From Delphinus delphis (Eukaryota; Chordata; Mammalia; Artiodactyla; Delphinidae): 64,000 nt of DNA. Below, one piece after another: positions 1 through 13,491 of this stretch; position 1 is the stretch's first letter; each line of letters starts with the position of its first letter. The DNA lies in NCBI RefSeq assembly GCF_949987515.2, contig NC_082695.1:72752466-72816465 (forward strand), in the 5' to 3' direction. The notes beneath the pieces were generated by a model that did not search any database, was not told the DNA's origin, and was given only the letters and a program-made list of their open reading frames with translations. A program made the position numbers and the translations under genes.

Positions 1-1860
1 ACAGACGTCTGCTGAATCCCCAAAATCATACCAAAGAGGCAAGAATCTCAGCTTCCATGTAATGCTCAGTCTTAACTTTTGTTTGTGTAATTTTGATTGT
101 GTTTCTCTCTACCTCCAGGATTCTATGCTTCTATGACATCTATGATGTACAGTAAACCGTAAAGTACACCAGGAAAACTCCCTGTGGCAGGGCGGGAGGA
201 CAGACTAGAAAGTCCTGGCAGAATTTTACCAGCCAGGCAGAGGGAAGCTCAGTGATTTGCTGAAGATCCCAGCGAGCTGGTAATCAAACCAGCTCTCTTT
301 CTACCGCGCACTTTATAAAGTGGTCTTATTTTCAATAAACTTCTTGGTAGGAGCTGAGAATGACCAGAGCAGGAACCCCCAGAGCCAAGAGGCCAAGCAT
401 CCTGAAATGCTTCCAGCCTCCTGTGCAGTCTGATGGGGAAATAGACACCAGATCATCAGCAGAGCCACGGGAATTAGAAAGAGGCAGTGAGTTGTTCCCA
501 GCATGGCCTTTGGTGCATCCCGATGGACAATGGTGCCGGGGATGAACGAGTATTTGTATGAATCTCAGTTTAAGAATCATATAGGCCAGAGCGATTGGTC
601 TTTCACAGCTCTGTACCCAACGCTAAAAATAAAGCCTTAGTTTTGAGGTTATGCCAACAGTTTGCTGCATTGGTATGCAGGAGCCTTCCTCCAGTGCGAG
701 AATTTACAACATGTTTTCAGTACCACTGGTAGAGGGGCTGTAGCAGGCATCCATTTGCTGAGCGTTTAAAGATAACGATGTACCCACGCTCCGTCCTTTC
801 TTTAGCGCTAATGGACAGGAGCAAGCTGTATGGCTTCTTAAATAATACAGCAGCCTTTTGTGACCTCCCCCTTCTCAGGCAGCTCTTGCCACCAACTCAA
901 TTATTAACTTAGAGCTGCAAGGAACATTTCAGACGTTACTCAAGTATTCATCATCCACCCCACCCCACAAATGATATAAAAGGAAAATAATCAAAGACCC
1001 TTAAATAATCACAATTTTTAAAAAATATAAAGTAGAACAGACGGTTTTGTTTTAAGCTGTAAGTGAAAGTGGATTAATGTTTTTCTTAGAAAACATTTAT
1101 TTGAGAATTTCAGATCAATTCCTGCTTTGCCCCCTGGTATGCCTTCTTCAATTGCAGTCACTGCTGTAGGTTTGACCCTGCATGTCTGTTAGTGGACTAG
1201 ATAACAAATGTACCCAGGAAAAGTGTGGAGTAGAAAAGTTTGGATGTCTTGATATCCCTTCACCATGACCATGACCATGACCGCCATGTCCTACACCACA
1301 TCCATCCGGCAACACTCCCCAGGTCCCTCCCGGACAGCACCGGGGACTACCTGCTCTCTCCCTTCTTGTCATTCCCATTGCCTGGGTCTTCCCTGTTAAG
1401 GTCAGTGCCAAGGACTTTTGACTTCTTTAGTGCATCTACATTTATGAAAGTGGGATTCTTATCCAGAGGAGTTAAAGGCAACGATCCAGAAATGTATTTA
1501 ATTATGAAAGTAACAAATCAATATGAAAACAAAAGTTAGAATGTTGTAGAAGACTCTAGAGTGAAGAGGAAACACCCTCCTCCCTTTTCCCCATTCCGGC
1601 TTCCACTCCTCAGGAGGGCTGCTTCCAATCATTTCTCTTGTACATAATTCTAAATAAAATATGCCCCTATTTCCTGACTTGTCTCTTTAAATGGTATCTC
1701 TTGACTTCACACCACGAAAACGAGAAATTTACTTGTCATCTCCTCTTTCCTTCCTTCACCAAACTTTTGTTTATTATGTTTTAATCTTTTGCCTCTTCTA
1801 TGAGTTTTCTATGAAATAAATGAAGACCAATTAAATGAGAAACCTGAGGGCTATAAATTC
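1..1860. other. Intergenic DNA, nothing recognised
   Basis: Mixed-composition DNA with only short reading frames on both strands and no splice-flanked exon-like block. A short ATGACC tandem run is at 1264-1281 (three to four copies). No repeat family was identified with certainty. Confidence 0.5.
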
Positions 1861-2370
1861 TGAGCTTGCTAGAGCAAGGGAGCCAGTGCCAGTCAGTTAT
1901 GCTTTGGCAGAGACTCAAAAGCAGACTCATTAGGCAGAGGAGCAGGAAAGGTTTACAGCAGAAAAAAGGAAAGACTCAGACGTGCCCTGATTGGGGGCTG
2001 TTGGCCTGGGACGCTGTAGGCAGACCAGCTAGAAGTGGGACATCTTATGTGATTGGTCAGGGGTGCATTGACTTCCTCTGGTTGGTCTTAAGTTGAAGGG
2101 GGGGCAAAATTAGGGAAGCCATCAGTTATTAATCAAGTCCTGGCCATTTGGGGCTGATTGTTACAGAACTTATTGTTTAGCATCCTGGATTGTCTCTAGA
2201 GATAGGACTCTGGCTCCCTGCAAGTCTGACTTACAGCAGGCTGGCTTCCTGGTCGTTTATTGTAGATAAGGGCTTTTTCTTAGGCAAGTTGCTGCAGGTT
2301 GTGAATCAAAGTTCTATTTTTGTATATGGCCTGGCCATTGTCTGTTTGTATATTCAGTCTCTCACAACTT
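1860..2370 (-). repeat. LTR-like interspersed repeat, unclassified
   Basis: The sequence has features often met in antisense ERVL-type LTRs: 'gaggagcaggaaaggttta' near 1937, repeated 'tgattggtcagggg' and 'ggttggtctta' phrases, and no coding potential. The family is not firmly recognised. The 76-codon reading frame across it is not gene-like. Confidence 0.3.
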
Positions 2371-2829
2371 AATAAGTTTAAATAATAGAATTAAACCTCT
2401 ATTTTTAATCTTTAAACCGTAAACAGTATCTTTTCCTCCCCATTCTGTAAGATTCCCCCACCATCTTCTACTCTCTGTCCCTCCACTTCCCAACTTCTGC
2501 CAGCTACAGCATTATTTTTATGATATAAAAATTTACAATACACTATTAATATCCCTTTCGGTAAGTACACAAATTTCATGATGTGTCTATAGTCGAGTCT
2601 GAAAATTAAGAGCCAATAAGCAACATTTATAATACTATAATTATATAAATATAAATAAATTAATAATATAAATACTCTTTACTACCTGAAGAAAAGTAGT
2701 GGGATTCCATCCAGAGAAAAGGAACAGTGATTTTATGTCTCTATACCTGTGCCACTGGAAGGGTAGTATTTTAAGCGTGAATAGTGTCAACAAAAAATTA
2801 ATCAGTTGATCTAAGAAAGAAATGGAAAT

Positions 2830-3180
2830 TTTTTTGAGCCAAAATGAGGATTATAATTTGAGAACAGCCTTTCAGAAAGCTCTGAAAACTGTTCTGCCTG
2901 TTACAGGTCAAAGCACAGTTATATAAGTTTATGAGACAGAGGGCTGTATATTAAATGACGTATTATTGACAGTTTACACAATCCAGATCAACGAGGACAG
3001 AGTGAGTAGTGGGTCATGGGTCATCATGGCCCATTACAAGATTACGGAAGGTTACCTCCTAAAGAGGTCTGGTTAATGCAGATGCACAACACACACTAAA
3101 GGAGGAAGGCCCAAATAGGCAAAGAAAAATTTTACATTTTTCTGGTCTTGCCATAAAATATGAACTTTATTTCATCAATA
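2830..3180. repeat. Possible degenerate LTR fragment
   Basis: A block ending in tttctggtcttgcc, including gggtcatgggtcatcatggc, has the look of an old LTR, but no ends or duplications are visible. Low-confidence call. Confidence 0.2.
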
Positions 3181-3239
3181 TAGAAAATTCATTCTTTTCT
3201 ATTACAGTTACAAATATGTTTTCTCCCAAAGGGAGACAC

Positions 3240-3480
3240 GTCAGGTAATTGTCTGGGTACTTAATTCTAAGTTCTAGATTCAGGACCTTGAAGGCATTGT
3301 TCCATTGTTATCTACTATTCAGTGTCATGCATAAAATCATCTGATATCAATGTGATTTCCATTCTAAGTAATTTGTTTTTAATTTTCTTTTTAGAAGCCT
3401 TCAGAATTGTTTCTTTACCCTTGTTATTTGGAATTTAGTGAAGATGTATGTAGAAAGTCATTTTGGATGAAGATCTAAAA
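3240..3480 (-). mobile_element. Old antisense L1-like fragment
   Basis: The stretch around 'aggaccttgaaggcattgtt' and 'cagaattgtttctttaccct' resembles the antisense 3' part of ancient mammalian L1 elements. It is too diverged for a subfamily. Confidence 0.35.
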
Positions 3481-3649
3481 TCATCCTACCCGTTATTCGG
3501 CCTATGACTAGGGCTAGTCCTCTCACCGGGATTATTAGAATCTCCTCCCCGTCAGACAAGGCGTCTCTAAATATTAGTTGCCAAGGTTGTCTTCTAACTC
3601 TGTGCTTTGACAATGTCATTCCTAGTTTAAGTGACTCCTTGAGAGACAG

Positions 3650-4085
3650 CATATTACATCAGAAAGCGAACCACTTTAGAGTCATGGGAACCTGAGTTCA
3701 AACCACAGCTGTATCCTCCTGCCCCCAGTTGGGTGTTTTGGGCTGTCTGTTCTTTAGAACCCGCCCCAGTCCTTCTAGCTGGCTGAAGAGCATAGTAGAG
3801 AGCTGAGGTGGCAACCTTAGTGTTTCTGCTTCCTCCCCATTCCCAACCCCTAGTGTCAGGGGTGGGGTCCCATTCAAGGCTGATGAGCAGAAGTGTCTAT
3901 GGTTATCGGCAACAAATTTGGGTTTCCTCCCGTCTCAGCCATTTCCTCCCTGTATCATTTTCAGGAAAAGTTACTGAACTTCCCAAAGCCTCCATTTTAT
4001 CATCCATTAGCTGGAGATAATAACTCTACTTCTTATGGTTGTTGTGAAGCATAGATTAAATGAGAATTTGCATATAAAACACCTA
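3650..4085 (+). repeat. Sense MIR-like SINE fragments
   Basis: 'gaacctgagttcaaaccacagc' near 3688 and 'ggttgttgtgaagcatagattaaatgag' near 4038 match the tRNA-like body and 3' core of MIR in sense order. Diverged sequence separates them. Confidence 0.5.
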
Positions 4086-4849
4086 CTACAAGCAAGAATT
4101 GTCAATTTCGTCATTAGGGTAAACACTGTGTCTGTCCAATGGGTTTGAGTCTGACACTCATCATTGGGAGCAGGGGAATGAGGGAGCACGTGTAAAATGA
4201 TGGGAATCGTGATGTGTGTGTGAGTGTGTGCATGGGAACTAAATACTCATGAAATACCATAAGATATCCAAAGGATGTACATATAAAAAGAAAACCTGGC
4301 CTGGTCGATGTCCCTAGATAAACGGAAGGAAGCTTAAGTAACAGCATTTTTAAAGTGTCGAAGCAGCTCCGGAGTGGTTTTCAAAAACACAAGTGAAGAT
4401 TGCAGGCTCTAAAGCAGGTATAAATGGACTACCGAACCATATATAGGCCAAGCAGCAGAAACTATCATTTGTGCCAAGTGTAAGCAGACAGGCAGGTGCA
4501 TGGACCCCATCTGGGAAAAACAAGCGAGAGAAGAAGAGGGAAGGTGGCATTCAGAGAGGAAGTGACCTGGGGGAAAAATAAAATTTCTGAGCCGAGAGTA
4601 ACTAAGATAGAGAACATAGCGTATTTGGGCGTGTGCGTGTGTCTGCATGCTTATGAACGTGTTACTGGCCAGGTCAAGGGAGGAGAGAGAGAAAATAATA
4701 AAATAGCATACAGTACAATGAGTGATGGCAGATCAATTCTGAAATAGATTTGGTACTTCTGAAACATCATTGATAAAAAAGTGAGGAGGAGATTTTAAAA
4801 ATTTTTATAAAGGAAAATTTTAAGCATGTAGACAACATTTTAGAGAATT

Positions 4850-6130
4850 GTTCACCCCAAATATTCACCACCCAGCTTCAAAAATTGTCAACTCATGGCC
4901 AGCATCAGCAGTCACCCACTATTTGGTCTTTTGTGTCTGCTTCTTGTACTTAGCTTAATGTTTTTGAGATTCATCCATGTTGTGGCATGTATCAGTATGT
5001 TATTCCTTTTTATTTGTGAAGAGGACTCCATCTCATGGATATATCACTTTGTTTCATCCATTCATCAGTTCGTGGACCTTCAGCTTACGTCCAGTTTGGG
5101 ACTATTATGAATAATGTTGCTATGCACATTCATGCACAAGTCTTCGTGTGGACATACGTTTTCATTTCTCTTGGGTAGATTTACTAGGTATGCTTACGTT
5201 TAACTTTTTAACAATCTGTCAAAAGTGTTTTCCAAAGTGGCTGTACCATTTTATATTCTGACCAGCGGAGTCCCAGTTTCTCTATGTACTTGGTATTGTC
5301 TCTTTTTTATTATAAACATTCTAATGGGTGTGAGGTGATATCTCAAAGTGACTTTACTTTTCGTGCTCCTAATGGGTAGTTATGTTGAGCATCTTTTCAT
5401 GTGCTTGTTACCCATGTGTGTGTCCTTTTTGGTGAAATAGCTATTCAAGTATTGTGCCCATTTTTTAATTGAGTTGTTTGTTTTCTTATTGAGTTGTAAG
5501 AATTCTTTATGTATTCTGGGTACAAGTCTTTCATCCGATATATGGTTTATATAAATATTTTCTCCCAGTCTATGGCTTGTCTTTATTTTCTTCATGGTAT
5601 CTTTTAGAACGTGGGTCCCCAACCAGTCCCGCTCCGTGCCCTATTAGAAGCTGGGCCGCACAGCAGGATGTGAGCGGTGGGAGAGTGAGCAAGGCTTCAT
5701 CTGCCGCTCCCCATTGCTCACGTTACCGCCTGAACCATTCCCCCCGTAACCCCCACCCCCGCTGAGGAAAAATTTTCTTCTACAAAACCGGTCCCTGGTG
5801 CCAAAAAGGTTGGGGGCTGCTGTTTTAGATCACAAATTTTTTAAATTTAATGAACTTTAATTTATCAATTCTTTTCTTTTATGACTCACGTTTTAGTGCT
5901 GTATCTAAGAACACTTTGCCTAAATCCAGGTCACAAAAATTCTCTTCTATGTTTCCTTCTAGAAGTTCAGTATTTTAAACGTTTGTATTTGGTCTGTGAT
6001 GCTCTGTGTATGGTGGAGGTAAGTGTCTAAATTCACTCTTTTTTTGCATATGGATATACTATTGTCCTAGTGCCATTTGCTGAAAAGAAACCTCATTGAC
6101 ACGTTTTGGCATCTTTGTTAAAAACCAATT
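4850..6130 (-). mobile_element. Antisense L1 3' fragment interrupted by MER1B
   Basis: The minus strand at 5380-5608 encodes a degraded L1 ORF2 C-terminal piece (KKTNNSIKKWAQYLN, then HMKRCST). This is the familiar end of the L1 reverse-transcriptase protein, and the flanking antisense text is L1-like. A MER1B copy cuts the element at 5609-5821. It is 5' truncated and non-functional. Confidence 0.75.
5609..5821. mobile_element. MER1B-like hAT-Charlie element with 8-bp target duplication
   Basis: The ends are gtgggtccccaac and ggttgggggctgctg, with the internal signature 'gggccgcacagcaggatgtgagcg', matching MER1-type nonautonomous hAT elements. The flanks are cttttaga (5601-5608) and gttttaga (5822-5829), an 8-bp duplication with one mismatch, as expected for hAT insertion into the older L1. 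Confidence 0.8.
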
Positions 6131-6299
6131 GACTTAAATGCCATAAGTGTAAGGTTTATTTCTGGACTGTATACTGTTCTACTGACTTATTTGTTTTTAC
6201 CCAAATTCTACACAGCCTTAATTAATTGTCAATTAATTAAGTAATTATAGTAACTTTTGAAATTGGATAGCGTAAGTCCTTTAACATTGTTTTCCTTTT

Positions 6300-8010
6300 T
6301 CAAAATTGTTGTTTTGTGATAAAGTGATCATTAATACCAGGATACTCCTACTTCAACTTTTAAAATTTGAGATCAAACCACACTGTAATCAAGCTTCAGC
6401 ATGGGTTAATCTCTCTGGCTTAGAGACATTTATTTCTTCATCCACCAACTCTCTAGTGGGTGCCTTCTCTGGGGCAAGCGCATGTATTCATCATGTATTC
6501 ATCTGGGGCAAGTATTCATCGTGATTGAGATTCAGTCTCTGACCTGGAGGGGTTCGTGGTCTCAGACCCAAATATGCATGTTCACAAAAAAGACAGTACC
6601 TCTTAAAGCCTTAAAGATCAAGTGTGTGCAAATCATGCATGCAAGATGCCATTGGCGCACAGAGCATAGACCAACTCATTCTGCTGGATGGGGCCCTAGA
6701 AGGATTTACATAGGAGGTGACAATTAACAGAGGCTTTGACAAACGGGTTGATTTTACCAAAATGAGCTGAAGGAGTTCATCCAGGGCTGGGAAGGCCCTG
6801 GGTAGAGGCAACGGGGCTTAAAGGCAGATCAGAGAGAGGTCGTGTTGGAGAAGGTGCCGGGGACAGAACACAAGGCTAGAAAAGCTGGGAACAGTCTTTA
6901 GGGTCAGGAACTTCAGGCAGTGTTGACGTGACTGAGGATAGCTAGGGCCTAAGGGGATTACAGAGGAGGCAGCTTGCTTACCTGCTCTGTGCAAAGACAC
7001 AGTCTGCCCTACCCTGCTCAGTCCTCTCAAAGAACATTCTTTTCTTGTCGGGAGGGAACAGGGAGAGAGTGAACAGCCCACACAAATCTACTGCTCCTAC
7101 GAGAAAGAGTACTAGAAGACACCCTACCCGTGTGAGTCACCAATATCATCTTCTGACTTAAATGACAAAACATTCTTATTATTACCTGCACACTTGAAAC
7201 CTGGAAGGTCTGAGGTTAACTCGGGCCATTATCCAGGTTGACCAGAGGATGAGCTTTGCGCCCTCCTGGTCATACATTTTAATACCTCCCCAAGGTTTGT
7301 GCTCTTCTCTTCCTCCTTTTCAAAGTCTGCTGGGTATTATTTAAGACAAGCCTTTGCCCCTAGAGCCTCCTTTCCAACCACTGTTTGGAAAATAGTCACA
7401 GTAAATGAGATCTCTCTTTTCTGGTAAATTTTCACTGGCTGTAGACTAATACCGAATCGATTGTGTGTATTACACGAACTGTTGAGATTATTTCTGCTTG
7501 GAATGGAGACAGAGTCTATATTTCAGGAATGGTACTCACAGAACACTACCAGGGTCCTCATCATAGATTCCTGCCAACAGGAATCTGTCTGATAAATAAG
7601 TGGCCCAGTACTGGATATCACTGACCCCATCCCAACCTTCTAGGAGTCAACATAATGTTGAGGTGACACTTGAGCCAGATACGTAAGGAGAGGACCTGGG
7701 CAATGCCAGAGACATCTTTCCTCCCATTTTATTATGTCTTCTACCTTTTGATCCCTTAAAGACTTTGAGGAGAGGTAAAGTTAAGAATTTTTGTGATTTA
7801 AGAGCTTTATCAGTGTCAAGAGTTATGATACATATGGTCAGTTGGCTAAGACACAGCCAATCCAGTCTCTGAGATATCTACTTATTCAGCCACCCTTGTA
7901 GCTAAAGACAATCGTGTACAGTCAATGAGCTAAAAAGAGGCATGTGACAAAATCTTCTGCAAAACGTTTTCCTTTACTGAGAAACATTTGAGGAAATGTT
8001 CTTTTACTGT
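6300..8010. other. Intergenic, no gene recognised
   Basis: Only short frames on both strands. A short local duplication 'catgtattcatcatgtattcatc' sits at 6481-6503. No SINE or L1 was identified with confidence. Confidence 0.5.
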
Positions 8011-8340
8011 TAGTCCTTGTCCTTCCTCCACAGCTTCCTATTACGTAGTTCTGTTGCAGTGTCAGAAGCAGTAGCAGCCATTTGGAGTAAAAATCGATTG
8101 GAATCAGGCAGCATGAAACCAGCAGACATGAGAAGCATCAGGAGAGCTCCAAGGACGGGACAGAGAAGGGGGCGCGGTGCATACAGAGAAGGTTCAGAAG
8201 CAAAGCAGGGAAATTATTTGATTGGCTGTAGCTTAAGCAGTTGCCTTATTTGGAAAAGACTAGCTGGCTGTTTGTGATTGGTTGTCTTTAGGTTTTGATT
8301 TCTTTCCCCAGAGGCATTTCCGGCTTAGATTTGGGTTTGC
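8010..8340 (-). repeat. LTR-like repeat, unclassified
   Basis: The block contains 'ttatttgattggctgtagct' and 'tgtgattggttgtctttagg' plus a cagcagacatgagaagc core, like old antisense ERVL-class LTRs. No clear ends or target duplication. Confidence 0.3.
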
Positions 8341-9668
8341 CTACATAGGCTACTAAGACCACCTCAACATAATGACCACTTTGTTGAAGTCATTTAACAT
8401 CAGTCAGGTCTTCCCCACACTCTAACACTCCTATTCTCTGCTCACATCTCCCTCTGCCTCTCTCATGTAAGGATACATGTGATTACATTTAGGGCCCACT
8501 CAGATGATCCACGATAACCCCACCAGCTCAAGATCCTTAACTGATTCACACCAGCAAAGTCCTTTTTGCCATATAAGGTAACTAGTCACAAATTCTGGAG
8601 ATTAGGACATGGACATCTTTGGGGGTGATTAGTTAGACTACTGTACCTCACAAATCCACTTCTGCCCCTGACCCTCTCACAGCCAATCAGACTGCTTCCC
8701 CTAAGCCCTGCCCACATGGTAATTCCAAATCTGCCGCTGGCTGTGAGCTCGAGGAGTGGTCTTGAAGAGGAGTCTTGGAATGTGGCAGCTGAAGCGACCA
8801 TGTTTAAATCAAAAAGGCTTAGGTGTGAATGATTCAGGTGTTTCATTAAACCCTGTTGGATACTGTGCCCTGTGTAGCTGTACACCAATGACCTGGTAAT
8901 AACAGAGCTGGTACTGCTGATTCTTTCTCCCATGTGAAAAGAAGAATCAGATGCATTTGTGTGGTATGTGTTAGGGAGGGGTAAAACCAGTTAATAAGTT
9001 CTATTCCTACAGGATATAACCCCCTTCACCTTGAGAATTAAGTAGTTTAAGGAACTCCTTTATGTCCCTGGGGCCCACAAACTGGCACTCTTCTGAGGAC
9101 CCCCTGTGATTAAAAAGCAATAAGAAAAAAATAACGAGAAGGAGGTTTGCTTACCCCTAATAAATCATTCACATGGCTCAGCAGTCATACTGGAACACTG
9201 GGACTGTAGTACTTGCTGACTCAGCATCAGAAGGGCTTCATATTTAAGCTTATTTTCCAGCAAAGATCAATTCTTAGTGATCCATCAATCCATCCATGTA
9301 CCTGTCCCAGGCTCCCATTTCTAGGGGAGATCAGGACCTAGGACAAGCCACATGGAATGATCCTATATGCATTTTTATGCTGATGAAATCAAATTGATAT
9401 AAAGGCTGAGAGATGCAGAAGGGAGAGGAAAGGTCCTATCTGCTTTTCTTTGGTGATGGAGAAATTTTGAAACAAATGTATATATACAATCCTCATGTGT
9501 TTTTCAAAAGGTCACCTAAGAGATAACCATGATCTTTTCTATTTTGAACTATTTTAAGATTTTTGGAATACTTTAGAGAATTGATTATTAAACACACATG
9601 CATCTTTAACCCAGCTGTCAGACGTTAACATTTTGGCATATATAATTTGGATTTCCCTTCTCTTTTTA

Positions 9669-9971
9669 AATTTTACGTCATTTTTATTTATTTATTTATT
9701 TTTATTTTTTAGCTGTGTTGGGTCTTCGTTTCTGTGCGAGGGCTTTCTCTAGTTGCGGCAAACGGGGACCACTCTTCATCGTGGTGTGTGGGCCTCTCAC
9801 TGTCGCGGGCTCTCCTGTTGCGGAGCACAAGCTCCAGACGCGCAGGCTCAGTAGCTGTGGCTCACGGGCTTAGTTGCTCCGCGGCATGTGGGATCTTCCC
9901 GGACCAGGGCTCGATCCCGTGTCCCCTGCATTGGCAGGCAGATTCTCAACCACTGCGCCGCCAGGGAAGCC
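9669..9971 (-). mobile_element. CHR-type SINE, antisense, long form
   Basis: An A/T-rich tail is at the left (tttatttatttattt) and the tRNA-derived head (cgccgccagggaagccc complement) at the right. The body includes 'gcggcatgtgggatcttccc'. Near-matching flanks 'cccttctctttttaa' (left) and 'cccttctttttaa' (right) look like the target duplication. Confidence 0.9.
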
Positions 9972-10326
9972 CTCCCTTCTTTTTAATAAGTAAAATATAA
10001 CAGAAGATTTTTAGAGCAGTGAAACTACTCTGTTTGATATTATAGTGGTAGATACCGGCCATTATACATTTGTCCAAACCCATAGAATGTGCAACACCAA
10101 GAGTGAACCCAGAGGTAAACTATGTGCTTTGGGTGATTATGAGGTGTCAGCGTAGTTTCATTGATTATAACAAAGGTAGCACCCTGGTGGCGATGTTGAT
10201 AATGGGGGTGGTAGTGGGGGTGGCTGTGTGTATGTGAGGGTAGAAGGTAAATGGGAACTCTCTATACCTTCCTCTCTGTTTTGCTGTGAACCAAAAACCA
10301 CTCTAAAAAAATAAAGTCTATTTAAA

Positions 10327-10344
10327 AATATATATATATATATA
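10327..10344. repeat. (TA)n simple repeat
   Basis: About nine TA units within an A/T-rich stretch. Confidence 0.8.
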
Positions 10345-10609
10345 TTTGAAGTACCTCATGTACCTCTCTATAATATCATATTCCCCCAGAAGTAGCAGCT
10401 ATTCTGAATTTGAGGTTTATTACTCCATGCATGTATTTACAGATATATAAATATATATGAAGAACGAATTGAACATATAGTTTAGCATGTTTTTAACTTT
10501 GTTTCAATGGTATACTGTATGTATTCTTCTGAAACTTGCTTTTATTGTTTAAAATTTGAGATTTACCATGTTGATACACGAGGCATTCTAATTCCTGATC
10601 ATTTGATTG

Positions 10610-12300
10610 TGGTCTTTTTTTTTGCCCTCTGAAAGTTTTAAGGTTTCATATCGTCCCAAGTAGTTTTGCACCTCCTGACGCAGAGCCTTGGTTGTGGATC
10701 TATTTTTGTTCACTGTCCTGGGCAGTTGATGGGTCCTTTCAATCTGGAAATTCATATCCTTCAGTTCTGAGAAATTTTCTTGAATTATTTCATTGATGAT
10801 ATCTTCTCTTCATTTTTTCTGTTCTCTGTTCGTATGGTCATCCTGTACTAATTCTCTAATTTTATTATATTTTCTCCCCTTTCCATCTCTGTATTTTTGC
10901 TCTGCCACCTGAAAAATATTTCCAGCTATATTTTCTAAACTTCTCTTGAGTTTTTAATTGATGTCCCCATATTCTTAATTTCTAAGAAAAATATTTGTTC
11001 TCTGTTCTCTTTTGATAACATCATGTTCATGTTTCATAGTTGCAAAATCTTCCTTACCTCTTTAAGAATATCGATAGTTTTTTTTTTTAATTTAAAAATA
11101 TTTGTTTATATATTTATTTTGGCTGTGTCGGCTCTTCGTTGCTGCATGCGGGCTTTCTCTAGTTGAAGCAAGCGGGGGCTACTCTTCACTGCGGTGCGTG
11201 GGCTTCTCATTGCCTTTACTTCTCTTTTTGTGGAGTACAGGTTCCAGGGCATGGGGGCTTCAGTACTTGTGGCTCACAGGCTCAGTAGTTGTGGCTCGCA
11301 GGCTCTAGAGCACAGGCTTAGTCGCGGCACATGGGCTTAGTTGCTCCGGGCATGTGGGATCTTCCTGGACCAGGGATCGAACCAGTGTCTCCTGCATTGT
11401 AAGCAGATTCTTAACCACTTCACCAGCAAGGAAGTCCTGATAGTTTTTTTAAAAAAACAAGTTTTCTTCTACCTGCATAGTTTCTGTTTCCTCCAGGTTG
11501 CATTTTTATGTTTATTCATTTTGGTCTGTCTTGTTTGAGGCTTTGGTTGGCAGGCAGTAGTATTTGGTGTTGATTCATATGTAAGAGCTGTGGACTAAAA
11601 TGTTCTTAGAAAGCTCTGGGAATGTGCTTGGGGTTTATCAACCATTAATCTCACTGCGGAATTATCTGGCTGGACCGTTACACTGGGAAACCTGATATTA
11701 TTTGTGTCTTTAGGTGTTTCCTCTTCATCTGAAGAGGTTCTTCACAACAGACTCTTCCAGGCTCCTGCCAGGAAGGTGTTGGCCTGGGGGCTGACTTTCT
11801 GGTGTCCCAGAGGAGGCGAGCAGGGGGTCCAGCATGCTTGGATTTACTTAACGCCCCACGCTTTTCAGTTCAATACCGTGTTCTTCATCCAGAGACCACC
11901 TTCAGAGAAAACCCCTGAGTCTTCTGCCAAAGAGAGGGAATAGTGGGGGAAGAGCTATGGATCTGACTGCTTTTTCGACAGACTTCAGACAAGCCCCCTT
12001 ACTTTAGCAAACCTGTGTTTATTCCTCAATTTCAAAAGTGGCTGCTGTTGCCGGTTTTGGGAGCTTTGAGGCATCCATTCTGTGCTATAAATCAGATCGG
12101 GTCTCTATTTTCCCCGCTGCCAGCTTCGAATTCAGCTTTCTTGGCTCTGCTAGGCCCCTTCACCAGCCATTTCTCCAGCTTCCAAAATTTGGTAGCTGCA
12201 GTCTCCTCTCCCATGCTTCCCATTCTTATGGGTTTATGTCTTTTCGAGAACCTCTTCACTGTCATTTTAGTGAGGTTTCAAGAGGCAACGAAAATAGATG
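10610..12300 (-). mobile_element. Antisense ancient L1 3' region split by a SINE
   Basis: The text before (10740-11070: 'ctgagaaattttcttgaattatttcattgatg', then 'tttgctctgcc') and after the SINE ('gtttctgtttcctccaggttgc', then 'tcatatgtaagagctgtgg') resembles antisense 3' sequence of mammalian-wide L1M elements. The far end is uncertain. Reading frames at 12.0-12.5 kb fall in or near it and are not genes. Confidence 0.55.
11084..11436 (-). mobile_element. CHR-type SINE, antisense, older copy
   Basis: The T-rich tail is at the left and the tRNA head complement (cttcaccagcaaggaagtcc) at the right. The body carries 'gtagttgtggctcgcaggct'. Flanks gatagttttttt on both sides form the target duplication inside the L1. 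Confidence 0.85.
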
Positions 12301-12894
12301 TATAAATCCCCCCTCCTTGTATGTGCCAGATGGAAAGGCAGTTTCCTCTCTTCCTCCTCCATGCCTTGAAGCCAGCTGGTTCCCAAGCACAGTGCCTTTA
12401 ATTACACAAACATTTATAGAGCAGACACCATGCGTCAGCCCTGGACTTGTCTCTAACCCATGCCATCCAAATGGATAGGTTCCCTGAATTGCACCGCAGC
12501 GACGCGCGTGTTCTAAAGCGAGGCCCACAGGCGTCCGCGTCAGCCCCGTCTCCTGCTCGCTCCATGCCCCCCACGGCTTTGCCTGCTCTTCATGGGCAGC
12601 AGCCTTTCCAAGCTCCGGGCTGTTCAGGATTAAACTCATTTGCCTTAAACCTTTTTAGCGCTCTGCTCGGACCCAGCGTTCAAACGCAAAAGAACAGATT
12701 TTGAATTCTTGCCCCCCCAAAATATTTTCCACAAACACCACATGAAGGAAAGGGCAGAAGCAGCGTATGCTAAATGTAAGTCTGTGATGTCACTTTCATT
12801 AGTCACCCTGATTCCTTCTCATTTCTAGCCCTATAGGGTTGAACTGGGTTGTTCTTTGCCAAGGTAACCCATACAGTACTAAAGATTCGTTGTG

Positions 12895-13099
12895 GGCTTC
12901 CCTGGTGGCCAGTGGTTGAGAGTCCGCCTGCCGATGCAGGGGACACGGGTTCGTGCCTCGGTCCGGGAAGATCCCACATGCCGCGGAGCGGCTGGGCCTG
13001 TGAGCCATGGCCACTGAGCCTGCGCGTCCGGGGCCTGTGCTCTGCAACGGGAGAGGCCACAACAGTGAGAGGCCCGCGTACGGCAAAAAAAAAAAAAAG
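12895..13099 (+). mobile_element. CHR-type SINE, sense, young
   Basis: The head is ggcttccctggtggccagtgg; the A-tail ends near 13098. The 9-bp target duplication ttcgttgtg is at 12886-12894 and 13101-13109. Confidence 0.95.
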
Positions 13100-13264
13100 C
13101 TTCGTTGTGTGTAATTCATATAAAGTCCTGATGACTCATTTGTTTAAATGGCATATTCAATGTGACCTAAAACATAAATAAACCCAAACCCAGAGATATT
13201 GCTTCAGATCGCAGGCCACTCTGTTTTTTAATCTGAGGCATATTTTTATATATTTTTCCATATG

Positions 13265-13445
13265 CCAGGTACTGTTCTAAGCACTTTACAAATACTGTAT
13301 TACCTTATTTAATCCCTATAACAACGGTATGAGAGAGGTACTCTCAGTACCGTCATTTTACATATGAGGAAACAGGCCCAGAAATGTTAAGTAACTTGCC
13401 CCAGTTTACAAAATTAGTAAGAGAAAGAGCTGAGATTCAAAGCTT
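13265..13445 (-). repeat. MIR, antisense
   Basis: 'gccaggtactgttctaagcactttac', then 'gaggaaacaggcccagaaa', then 'gttaagtaacttgcccc' follow the MIR consensus in reverse order. Confidence 0.8.
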
Positions 13446-13491
13446 AGTCCAACCGCAGAGCCCATAAAGGTATAGACTGTGGTGTACATTG

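Noticed and set aside
3458..3695. Possible nuclear mitochondrial insertion around 3480-3600 (cggcctatgactaggg)
   Set aside because: The opening phrase looked mitochondrial, but no continuing match to a mitochondrial gene could be read in any frame.
12015..12704. Overlapping frames of 85-146 codons at 12.0-12.7 kb
   Set aside because: Both strands are open at once, sequence is partly old L1, and no exon signals or familiar domains are seen.
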